Shown: positions 1-5,687 of the stretch, one piece after another
Layout of the letters: each line of letters starts with the position of its first letter
How positions within the stretch are numbered: the stretch's first letter is position 1
Source: CAYQQJ01 sp964515945
GTDB taxonomy: Bacteria; Pseudomonadota; Gammaproteobacteria; Pseudomonadales; Cellvibrionaceae
Assembly: GCA_964515945.1 (NCBI GenBank)
Contig: CAZEWY010000129.1
Coordinates: forward strand, 1 to 10,364
DNA: 10,364 bases
Direction: 5' to 3'
Made by a program: the position numbers and the translations under genes
The notes under the pieces: model-generated
What the model was told of the DNA's origin: nothing
Databases searched by the model: none
The model's input: the letters and a program-made list of their open reading frames with translations, nothing else

Positions 1-1254
1 GGCCTGGACTACACACCGTACTGGCCACAGTGGGATGAGGCCGCACTGATTCAACGCGCCTTCGATGAATTTGAGCGCGCCGACCGGCCTGCAAGTTTTG
101 CTTTCGAGGAACAGTTGAATTCTTTCGACTTGCCGAACACCTATGAGCTTTCCGAAGATACGACGGCGTTATATGCGCAGCTTAACTTTGCCAGCACTCT
201 GGCGGGCTTTTACTACAGTGGTAATGCCGGTGTGCGTGTCGTTTCGACGGATGTGGAAGCTTCCGGGTACAGCGTTCTGCTTGATAACCTGACGGCCTAT
301 TACGATGCAGAGACGGACTCCTTCGCTTTCGGGGGGGTTAGCAATGACCTGCAGGCGAATACCGGTAGCCATTCCTATACCAAAGTCTTGCCATCTTTCA
401 ACCTGTCTGTTGAACTGAGAGAGGACCTCTATCTGAGAGCGGCCGCAGCGCGGACGATTTCAAGGCCCTTGCTGACGGATTTGATCCCGACACGCGACAC
501 CAACGTTGACGCCGATCAGCCGGAAAGCCTGAGGCTAACGCCCAAGTCACCGGAGCTGGATCCTTTCTTTGCCGATCAGTACGACCTTTCTCTTGAGTGG
601 TACGTCAACGACGACGTTTCATTGACAGCGGCCTATTACTTCAAGAAGGTAGAAGCGTTCCTCACACGTGAATTGGTGAACGCCACCACACCTGCGGCTG
701 AAGTGGACGTGGACGGTAACCCAACAGGTGAAACCATTCAGGTACCGACGCTGATCAACAGGCAAATCAATGCGGATACCACCTACGATTTCCAAGGGCT
801 GGAATTCGCCTACAATCACTATTTTGGTCTGGGCTTCGGTATCACAGCGAACGCGTCGTTCAATGACACGGATGCATTGGAAGACACTCGGGGTGTGGGT
901 ACCCGCGTATTCTCCATACCTGCGGGTGGTGTCAGTGAGGAGATATACAATGTGATTCCATACTACGAGCAAGGCCCGGTGGCCGTTCGTCTGGCATGGC
1001 GCAAAACCAGCGGGTTCACCCGCCCCGGTCGTCGCTCCTATCAGGAGACGCCTGACGGTCGCCTGGATATGACGTTCCAGTACGACATCAACAAACACTT
1101 CAAGGTTATCGCCAGTGCGACGAATATCACGGATGAAACTCTGGATCAGTATCAGTACCTGTTTGAAGGTGTTGATCCAAGAGTGTCTGGATATCCCGAG
1201 CGCATCGTATCTCCGGGGCGTTCTTATTCACTGGGGATTCGCGCGAGATTTTAA
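1..1254 (+). CDS. TonB-dependent receptor, C-terminal part (5' end outside window)
   Basis: The reading frame is open from base 1 and ends at TAA 1252-1254, giving 417 visible residues with no start codon in the window. It is the C-terminal half of an outer-membrane beta-barrel of the TonB-dependent receptor family, closest in style to the TonB-Xanth-Caul (TIGR01782) group that imports plant or algal oligosaccharides. Visible hallmarks are alternating aromatic/polar strands, a conserved block around bases 379-480 (SYTKVLPSFNLSVEL followed by LYLRAAAARTISRP), the LTPKSPELDPFFADQYDLSLEWY block, and a C-terminal strand ending in phenylalanine (SLGIRARF), the usual signal for BAM-dependent barrel insertion. 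The plug domain and TonB box lie upstream of the window. Substrate cannot be read from the barrel; neighbours suggest an arabinose-containing, perhaps sulfated glycan. The family call is firm, the substrate is inference. Confidence 0.93.
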   Translation, partial: GLDYTPYWPQWDEAALIQRAFDEFERADRPASFAFEEQLNSFDLPNTYELSEDTTALYAQLNFASTLAGFYYSGNAGVRVVSTDVEASGYSVLLDNLTAYYDAETDSFAFGGVSNDLQANTGSHSYTKVLPSFNLSVELREDLYLRAAAARTISRPLLTDLIPTRDTNVDADQPESLRLTPKSPELDPFFADQYDLSLEWYVNDDVSLTAAYYFKKVEAFLTRELVNATTPAAEVDVDGNPTGETIQVPTLINRQINADTTYDFQGLEFAYNHYFGLGFGITANASFNDTDALEDTRGVGTRVFSIPAGGVSEEIYNVIPYYEQGPVAVRLAWRKTSGFTRPGRRSYQETPDGRLDMTFQYDINKHFKVIASATNITDETLDQYQYLFEGVDPRVSGYPERIVSPGRSYSLGIRARF

Positions 1255-1280
1255 GCGCTAAAATGCTTTTATCTTTTAAT

Positions 1281-1308
1281 AGCCACTGAGAAATCAGTGG
1301 CTTTTTTT
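1281..1308 (+). terminator. Intrinsic terminator after the TonB-dependent receptor gene
   Basis: A perfect 9-bp stem, AGCCACTGA (1281-1289) with TCAGTGGCT (1294-1302), closes a GAAA tetraloop and runs straight into seven T residues (1302-1308). It starts 26 bases after the receptor stop codon. Only about 35 bases separate it from the sulfatase start, and no promoter is evident there, so it may also attenuate read-through into the sulfatase gene. Confidence 0.9.
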
Positions 1309-1330
1309 GTTAACGAACCCCTGAAAGATG

Positions 1331-1334
1331 AGGA
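1331..1334 (+). promoter_or_regulatory. Ribosome binding site that decides the sulfatase start
   Basis: AGGA lies 8 bases before ATG 1343-1345. The longest frame opens five codons earlier at ATG 1328, but that codon has no Shine-Dalgarno sequence at a workable distance and itself overlaps this AGGA. The internal ATG at 1343 is therefore the better start. Confidence 0.6.
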
Positions 1335-1342
1335 AATCCATC

Positions 1343-2893
1343 ATGGTTGGTAGTCTTTGGTGCTGCACGTCAACCTTAATATCAAACACACTCTTGCGCC
1401 GTCTCGCAGTACTGATTCTATCCAGTCTTGCGCTGCCGAGCATTGCCTCGACAGTTGAAACTGCCGCGACCGAAAAGCGACCTAATGTGTTGCTCATACT
1501 GGTCGACGACTTAAAACCCGCTCTCGGCAGCTATGGCGATAGCATCGCTATTTCACCGAATATCGACGCGCTCGCCGCGCGTGGTGTTCGTTTCGAAAAC
1601 GCCTACGCAAACCAGGCCGTTTGCATGGCCTCGCGCTACAACCTGATGCTCGGGTCGCGCTCGACCTCCACCGGCCTCTACAATTTTGGTACCGATTTCC
1701 GAGATGTTTATCCTGACGCGGTTACTCTGCCTCAACATTTTAAAAATAATGGTTATATCAGCCAAAGCATGGGCAAGGTCTACCATATTGGCCACGGCAA
1801 CCACAACGACGAAGCTTCGTGGACTCTCACCCACCATAAGGAGAAAGTCATCGAATATTTGTTACCGGAGAGTACGCACAGACAGCTCACCCGCGAAGAA
1901 GCTTTTTTTGGCAATGTCGACACTGGCGTACCCAACAAGCAACTGCCGCGCGGTGCCGCCTGGGAATCACCTGACGTATTGGATGAAGCTTATGCTGATG
2001 GCCGCGTCGCGGGCATCGCGATTGACCGTTTGAAAAAAGCGGCCAAGAATCCCCAGGATAAATTTTTCATGGCCGTCGGCTTTGCCCGCCCTCACATGCC
2101 TTTTTCGGCACCCAAAAAATACTGGGACCTTTATGATCCCAAGCAATTTGAGCTGGCAAAATTCCAGCGGCACCCTAAAAACGCGCCGAAAATCAGCCGC
2201 AAGCGCCGCGGGGAAATTACCCAGTATTTCCCGATTCCCGAAGACAAGGAATATTATGATGAGGCGCTACAGCGCAAGCTGATTCATGGTTATTACGCGA
2301 GCATGAGCTACATGGATGCTCAAGTCGGCCGCGTACTGGATGCGCTTGACCGTTACGGCTTGACTGACGACACCATCGTCGTACTTTGGGGTGACCACGG
2401 CTTCCACCTCGGCGACCACGGCATCTGGACCAAACACACGAATTTTGAACAGGCGACACACATCCCTCTGATCATCGCAGCCCCAGGCATGCAACATGGG
2501 GTCAGTAGCGGTCAATTGGCTGAGACCGTCGATATCTATCCGACCCTGGTCGAACTCGCGGGGCTTCCTCAACCACAGACACCCCAACCGATTGATGGTG
2601 AGAGCCTGGTGCCCGTTCTGAAAGACCCAAAGGCGCGCGTTCGCGATCACGCCTATCACGCCTTTCCACATGCCGGGGTGTTGGGCCTCGCGATCCGCAC
2701 GGCGCAGTACCGCATGGTACGCTGGCAAAAGAGCCCAGAGGACGAGGCGATCTACGAGCTCTACGACCTGCTCAATGATCCGTTGGAGACCGAGAACATC
2801 GCCCGTCAAAAACCCAAAGTTGTCGAAGAACTCGAAACGATTCTGGAATCGCACCCGAAGGCAGTTGCTTTAAAGGCTCATAGAGGTCTTTAG
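1343..2893 (+). CDS. Exported S1-family sulfatase (iduronate-2-sulfatase-like)
   Basis: Predicted to hydrolyse sulfate esters on a polysaccharide in the periplasm or outside the cell. The protein is 516 residues from ATG 1343, or 521 from ATG 1328; numbering here uses the longer form. A basic n-region (LLRR) plus a hydrophobic stretch ending PSIAS (about residues 24-41) form a signal peptide with an unusually long N-terminal lead. The sulfatase core follows: metal-binding D60-D61 in ILVDDLKP, the formylglycine motif C99-M-A-S-R103 (Cys type, Ala for the common Pro), K150 and H153 in GKVYHIGH, H256 in ARPHMP, and D356-H357 in DHGFHLGDHG followed by WTKHTNFE. The last block and the LMLGSRSTSTGLYNFG segment resemble family S1_7. 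Activity requires a formylglycine-generating enzyme, not present in this window. It follows the TonB receptor on the same strand. The target sugar is unknown. Sulfatase call very sure, subfamily moderate. Confidence 0.93.
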   Translation: MVGSLWCCTSTLISNTLLRRLAVLILSSLALPSIASTVETAATEKRPNVLLILVDDLKPALGSYGDSIAISPNIDALAARGVRFENAYANQAVCMASRYNLMLGSRSTSTGLYNFGTDFRDVYPDAVTLPQHFKNNGYISQSMGKVYHIGHGNHNDEASWTLTHHKEKVIEYLLPESTHRQLTREEAFFGNVDTGVPNKQLPRGAAWESPDVLDEAYADGRVAGIAIDRLKKAAKNPQDKFFMAVGFARPHMPFSAPKKYWDLYDPKQFELAKFQRHPKNAPKISRKRRGEITQYFPIPEDKEYYDEALQRKLIHGYYASMSYMDAQVGRVLDALDRYGLTDDTIVVLWGDHGFHLGDHGIWTKHTNFEQATHIPLIIAAPGMQHGVSSGQLAETVDIYPTLVELAGLPQPQTPQPIDGESLVPVLKDPKARVRDHAYHAFPHAGVLGLAIRTAQYRMVRWQKSPEDEAIYELYDLLNDPLETENIARQKPKVVEELETILESHPKAVALKAHRGL

Positions 2894-2912
2894 TTTGCTC
2901 GATATAACGGAA

Positions 2913-2930
2913 GAGGGCGTAAATGCCCTC
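2913..2930 (+). other. Small hairpin downstream of the sulfatase gene
   Basis: A 6-bp stem GAGGGC (2913-2918) / GCCCTC (2925-2930) encloses a 6-base loop, 20 bases after the sulfatase stop. No T-run follows, so it is not a good intrinsic terminator. A second 6-bp stem, CTGCCG (2949-2954) / CGGCAG (2965-2970), reaches into the ribosome binding site of the next gene and could modulate its translation. Both are modest structures. Confidence 0.3.
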
Positions 2931-2983
2931 AAGGAGCACCCCCACGCGCTGCCGGGTAACCGAGCGGCAGGAGAGTAATTTTC

Positions 2984-3292
2984 ATGAACTACGACGATCC
3001 GGACAGCAACGACGTTGAACTCGCCGCACTCCAGTGGTTTGAGCGCATGCAGCCCGAGGCTGTCGACGAGGCGACTCTCGAGACCCATCGCCGCTGGCTG
3101 AAAGCGCCAGCCAACGCTGAAGCCTACTCGAAAGTGGAGCGGGTTTTCTCGCTTCTCCGCACCCTTGCCGATAGCCCGGAAATAGCGCGTCTCAGCGAAG
3201 AAACCAATAAACGGATAGAAGGCGATCCCCGATGTATACCCGAAAGCGGATCAAATCCGAATCGCGCCGTTAAAGCCCCACCCGAGAAATAG
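2984..3292 (+). CDS. Stand-alone DUF4880 / FecR-N-terminal-type sigma regulator
   Basis: This 102-residue acidic protein consists of the FecR N-terminal domain (DUF4880), the cytoplasmic part of FecR/PupR-type regulators that contacts the ECF sigma factor. The match is the segment at about residues 10-65: ELAALQWFERMQ, then RRWLKAPANAEAYSKVERVF, then LLRTLADSPEIARL. A full FecR is usually about 300 residues or more, with a membrane helix and a periplasmic FecR domain. Here the chain ends in a polar tail (from about residue 70) with no hydrophobic segment. None of the other frames before the next gene supplies one, so a simple frameshift does not explain the shortness. The start is supported by AGGAGA at 2969-2974, 9 bases from the ATG. 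It points at the ECF sigma gene, with 22 bases between stop codons. Likely role: cytoplasmic anti- or pro-sigma factor for that sigma. A decayed fecR remnant is the alternative. Confidence 0.75.
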   Translation: MNYDDPDSNDVELAALQWFERMQPEAVDEATLETHRRWLKAPANAEAYSKVERVFSLLRTLADSPEIARLSEETNKRIEGDPRCIPESGSNPNRAVKAPPEK

Positions 3293-3314
3293 AAATGAAA
3301 CAACTACTCAGACC

Positions 3315-3860
3315 CTAATAGGCTATTGCCTCGCCCAGAATACCAAGTGCCTTTGCGGTATGCTTTTCGACGGCACGTGTCGAAATATCCATTACCTTGG
3401 CGATCTCTGCATAAGGACGATTCTGAATAGCACGCATGACGAAGATGTCACGGGTGCGTTCGGGAAGATTGTCCAGCTCCTTTTCGAGCTGATTCAGGGA
3501 CTGTTTGGCGATCACCACGCGTTCCGTGGATATTTCCGAACGCGGCTCAGGGGCATCCTCCAGTGAACAGTGCTGACCCTCGCCCCGCGTGGCATGGTAG
3601 CGCAGGCAATCCTTGTAGGTATTGGCAGCTACCTGGAAGAGATAAGAGTCGAGGCTGTCGATTTGATCACTCACATTGCGCTTGAGCAAGCGCAGAAATA
3701 CTTCCTGCACAAGATCTTCAGCTTCCTCAGCAGTGTTAACGCGCTTTAAAAAGTAATTGCGCAGTGGAACCTTGTATTCGGCGAACTTGTCCGCAGCCGG
3801 AAAAGTACTACAACCTTTGTCGCTGTACGTTTTGCTCTGGGCGTCATTTTCAAGCTTCAT
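3315..3860 (-). CDS. ECF RNA polymerase sigma factor, FecI-like
   Basis: Encodes a group IV sigma factor of 181 residues from ATG 3860-3858. The frame can be extended 11 codons to a TTG at 3893, but AAGGGG sits about 6 bases before the ATG and fits much better. Sigma-70 region 2 lies at about residues 22-92, with the core-binding helix AEEAEDLVQEVFLRLLKR and the segment SYLFQVAANTYKDCLRYH. Region 4 lies at about 122-178, with LPERTRDIFVMRAIQ and the helix-turn-helix YAEIAKVMDISTRAVEKHTAKAL that reads the -35 element. The short acidic linker is typical of ECF factors. FecI-type sigmas usually drive TonB-receptor genes and pair with a FecR; here the only nearby partner is the convergent DUF4880 protein. 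Inferred role: switching on the receptor/sulfatase genes or a related uptake system. Family call very sure, regulon inferred. Confidence 0.94.
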   Translation of the reverse strand: MKLENDAQSKTYSDKGCSTFPAADKFAEYKVPLRNYFLKRVNTAEEAEDLVQEVFLRLLKRNVSDQIDSLDSYLFQVAANTYKDCLRYHATRGEGQHCSLEDAPEPRSEISTERVVIAKQSLNQLEKELDNLPERTRDIFVMRAIQNRPYAEIAKVMDISTRAVEKHTAKALGILGEAIAY

Positions 3861-3861
3861 A

Positions 3862-3889
3862 GTGGCCCCTTTATTTATCTTTGTGGCCC
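3862..3889 (-). repeat. Direct repeats GTGGCCC just upstream of the sigma gene
   Basis: GTGGCCC occurs at 3862-3868 and again at 3883-3889 (GGGCCAC on the coding strand). The copies start exactly 21 bp apart, about two helical turns. The copy nearest the gene lies between the ribosome binding site and the start codon. This could be an autoregulatory or translational site, or coincidence. Confidence 0.35.
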
Positions 3890-4094
3890 TCAATTCCCTT
3901 TTTGGCGGTGCCGGGATTTATTCTCGCCTGCTTTCTCGTTGGTTCATCCAACGGGAAGCAGTCCCCAATGGCTCCTGAGACCGTTAAATATATTATATAT
4001 CGGATGTATGAGACTTGTACAGCGCCGGACATGAATCTATATGTAACATACTGTTTTTGTTCACATTTATTTAATGGTCATCGAGCCATACGGG

Positions 4095-4141
4095 GATTAG
4101 TCTCTCGCGCTTCGGCGAAGGTTAAACCTTACCATCTAATC
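4095..4141. other. Compact multi-hairpin element
   Basis: GATTAG (4095-4100) pairs with CTAATC (4136-4141) to close a loop that contains two further hairpins: CGC-TTCG-GCG, with a UUCG-type tetraloop, and AAGGT-TAA-ACCTT. Together these draw as a small three-way junction in a region without a gene. It might be part of a small RNA, a leader, or a processed 3' region of the GntR transcript. It lacks a T-run and matches no RNA family I know. Confidence 0.3.
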
Positions 4142-4325
4142 TTAATTATCTTATATATTGATCAACCAGAGCTTGAAATGCCTTTTCGCAATCAAACGCG
4201 GGGAACGAAAGTCAGGAGGTGGGCCGATGGGCAGGGGCGACCACGGCGACAAAAGAAACATGACGGAGAGGTACTCTCAGCCACGGGAAAGAGATCTGAA
4301 CATCTACATCATTCAGGACCTGTTG

Positions 4326-5042
4326 TCAGGACAGATCCTCTTTGGCGAGCAATTGCTCGATGAAATTCAACGCCTCATCGATGAGCAGCAGCATGGAATT
4401 CTTGGCACGCTCGGGGTTGCGATTCTTTATCGCATTGAACACCTTGGTGTGGTCCTCGATGACGCCTTCGTAATTATCCTTGATAGTGGTGGTATGGCTA
4501 ATACTCACCCGCAGGGCAGTTTGGGTAAAGTCGCGCAGGCGGATATAGAACCGGTTTCTACTGGCATAAAGGATGCCCACGTGAAAGGCGATATCGGCCT
4601 CCAGCGCCTCTTCATCATTTGCCGGGTTGCGCATGTGATCCAGGGCCGCCTCGATGGCATCTATATTATCCTGATCCGCGTATTTTGCCGCCAGGGACGC
4701 CGCTTCCGGCTCTATGGCAATACGCATTTGCAGAAATTCCTGCAACACCTTCAGGGAAGGCTTGCTCTCCAGGGACCACTTCAGCAGATCCGGATCAAAG
4801 ATGTTCCAGCTTTCCTCGGGAAGCACACGGATTCCCTGCCTGGGCCGACTGGAAATCAAACCCTTGGCGGCAAGCATCTTGACCGCTTCCCGCACCGCGC
4901 TGCGGCTCACGCCGAACTGCTCACACAAATCGGCCTCCGTGGGAAGACCGCCATCTTTATTGTAAACACCACAAACGATGGATCGCCCCAGTTCCTGCGT
5001 CATTCGCTGTGATAGATTGAAGTTCCTGTCGAAAACGGCCAT
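4326..5042 (-). CDS. GntR-family regulator, FadR/FCD subfamily (DgoR-like)
   Basis: A 238-residue DNA-binding repressor, probably dimeric, that senses a sugar or sugar-acid ligand. The winged helix-turn-helix spans about residues 10-75: LPTEADLCEQFGVSRSAVREAVKMLAAKG, with wing SSRPRQGIRV. The linker WNIFDPDLLKWSL is characteristic of FadR-group proteins like the galactonate regulator DgoR. The all-helical FCD ligand domain runs from about 98 to 230, with the D150-x3-H154 motif and H183 and H198 as likely metal ligands. The usual last histidine of the C-terminal M-x-x-H motif appears to be Leu220. The ATG at 5042 is the only start near the family's usual N-terminus, though its ribosome binding site (GAAGGA) is very close to it. 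It is divergent from the symporter gene and likely controls it and itself through inverted repeats near 5101-5139. Ligand unknown. Confidence 0.92.
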   Translation of the reverse strand: MAVFDRNFNLSQRMTQELGRSIVCGVYNKDGGLPTEADLCEQFGVSRSAVREAVKMLAAKGLISSRPRQGIRVLPEESWNIFDPDLLKWSLESKPSLKVLQEFLQMRIAIEPEAASLAAKYADQDNIDAIEAALDHMRNPANDEEALEADIAFHVGILYASRNRFYIRLRDFTQTALRVSISHTTTIKDNYEGVIEDHTKVFNAIKNRNPERAKNSMLLLIDEALNFIEQLLAKEDLS

Positions 5043-5101
5043 ATCCTTCGCTCGGGTAGAAGTTGTGTCTTATAGAAGTTTTTAAACAATAGTCACTCAC
5101 A

Positions 5102-5139
5102 ATTGGGATTCCAATGATCAGACTAATTGGTATTAATTA
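5102..5139. promoter_or_regulatory. Candidate GntR operator pair
   Basis: Site 1, ATTGG-GATT-CCAAT (5102-5115), is a perfect 5-bp inverted repeat with a 4-base spacer. It has the same size and outer letters as the ATTGGTATACCAAT-type operators of the UxuR/ExuR regulators, which are also FCD GntR proteins. Site 2, ATTGG-TATT-AATTA (5126-5139), shares the left half and overlaps the candidate -10 sequences. Their place just upstream of the GntR gene fits autoregulation. The sites are seen directly; who binds them is inference. Confidence 0.45.
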
Positions 5140-5164
5140 TAATATAAATGGTGTTATCGGTCGA
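5136..5164 (-). promoter_or_regulatory. Candidate GntR gene promoter, with a back-to-back -10 on the plus strand
   Basis: ATTATAAT (5136-5143) is self-complementary, so TATAAT reads on both strands. For the minus strand, -10 is 5136-5141 and TCGACC (5159-5164) matches four of six -35 positions at a 17-bp spacing. For the plus strand, -10 is 5138-5143 but the -35 (TGATCA at 5115-5120) is poor. Operator-like site 2 overlaps both -10 boxes. Confidence 0.4.
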
Positions 5165-5167
5165 TAA
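5154..5167. repeat. Inverted repeat TTATCG-GT-CGATAA
   Basis: Two 6-bp arms, TTATCG (5154-5159) and CGATAA (5162-5167), flank a 2-bp centre. It lies where the -35 of the minus-strand promoter would be and differs in sequence from the ATTGG sites, so it could be the operator of a second regulator. Confidence 0.4.
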
Positions 5168-5454
5168 AAACATCGCGCCCTTCGCTTTGCCCGCCGCAGT
5201 GGCGCGAGGCATCAGCCATTCAGAGGAAATTTACACGTGAATTGCTCCGATAACCACACATTCTTGCGACAACTGGCAAATTTTAGCACATTAACTGTCC
5301 GATCAAAATGACGGATAGCGCTTGAGCCCCAACCAGAAGCAATGACATTGCGGAATCGAAAAGCCCGTATTTAGGCGAGTAGCCGGAATATTGGCCTTTC
5401 TTACCGAATTTTTTGATTCCTGGATCAAAGAAGCTGTGACAATTTCGGCTAAAT

Positions 5455-5468
5455 TATAATACTATAAT
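5455..5468 (+). promoter_or_regulatory. Candidate -10 boxes of the symporter promoter
   Basis: TATAAT occurs twice, at 5455-5460 and 5463-5468. GTGACA (5436-5441) resembles a -35 but stands 13 or 21 bp away, neither the optimal 17, so the promoter may need an activator. Use of this promoter would give a leader of about 210 bases. Confidence 0.35.
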
Positions 5469-5531
5469 ATCGTTAAGCGTCGGATCCCAATCCGGCTAGG
5501 GGAGACGTTCCGCTGCATCCATCCGAACCCT

Positions 5532-5675
5532 ATGCGTTCAATGGTATCTGAGGGACGAGAACGAGAGTCAGGTGCTCCTGCCGAAGTCCAACCGGACTTG
5601 GAATCATTGGTGACGCGTAAGCCCACAGTGATCCTCTGCCGCAGTCAGTTGGCGCCTGATATCCATAATAAATGA
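5532..5675 (+). CDS. Possible 47-codon leader ORF before the symporter gene
   Basis: ATG 5532 (or the in-frame ATG 5541) opens a frame ending at TGA 5673-5675. The stop codon lies inside the symporter's ribosome binding sequence (GAGG, 5674-5677), a layout that allows translational coupling. The product would begin MRSMVSEG and end APDIHNK, charged and without hydrophobic segments. I do not recognise it, and no Shine-Dalgarno sequence precedes either ATG. The frame is open upstream back to 5460. It may be chance. Confidence 0.2.
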   Translation: MRSMVSEGRERESGAPAEVQPDLESLVTRKPTVILCRSQLAPDIHNK

Positions 5676-5687
5676 GGTTAATGACTT

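Larger units (their letters stand above)
3861..4325. other. Gene-poor interval between sigma factor and GntR genes
   Basis: No convincing protein gene fills these 465 bases. Bases 3930-3959 form a hairpin with core stem CGTTGG/CCAACG and a partly paired outer stem, in the likely 5' leader of the sigma gene. Bases 3985-4005 and 4140-4160 are very AT-rich and could supply -10 sequences for the sigma gene on the minus strand, but I cannot assign a convincing -35/-10 pair. A compact nested structure lies at 4095-4141. Around 4195-4260 composition turns GC-rich, with a strong AGGAGG (4214-4219) 7 bases before an ATG on the plus strand. No terminator was found immediately downstream of the GntR gene. 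Confidence 0.5.
5043..5687. promoter_or_regulatory. Divergent control region, GntR gene / symporter gene
   Basis: 645 bp separate two divergent start codons. The GntR-proximal 130 bases are AT-rich and hold three inverted repeats and promoter-like sequence. The middle (about 5170-5440) has no convincing gene; I note only a small perfect palindrome, CAATG-A-CATTG (5340-5350), and a single CRP-like half site TGTGA (5435-5439). From 5455 to 5687 come two TATAAT boxes followed by a long symporter leader with hairpins CGGAT/ATCCG (5481-5494) and AAGTCC/GGACTT (5584-5599). No known riboswitch consensus was recognised. Confidence 0.6.

Noticed and set aside
2895..2978. TTG-started 27-codon ORF between the sulfatase and DUF4880 genes
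   Set aside because: It has an unusual start codon and no ribosome binding site, and it lies where short hairpins are seen. Nothing indicates translation.
4095..4141. Integron attC site
   Set aside because: The outer GATTAG/CTAATC pair does not match the conserved attC GTTRRRY/RYYYAAC core, and no integrase or cassette array is present.
4227..5012. Long plus-strand reading frame opposite the GntR gene as a gene in its own right
   Set aside because: Most of it is the complement of a clear, motif-rich GntR/FCD protein, and the translated part shows no family features. Only its first 33 codons lie outside the GntR gene and are kept as a low-interest finding.
5148..5311. Two tiny overlapping ORFs (ATG 5148-TGA 5240 and GTG 5237-TGA 5311) joined by a GTGA overlap
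   Set aside because: The first ATG sits directly beside a -10-like box with no Shine-Dalgarno sequence, and the products (30 and 24 residues) show no recognisable features. The overlap alone is weak evidence.
5470..5687. Riboswitch in the symporter leader
   Set aside because: I looked for conserved cores of cobalamin, TPP, SAM, glycine, lysine and similar riboswitches and found none. The hairpins present are short and generic.
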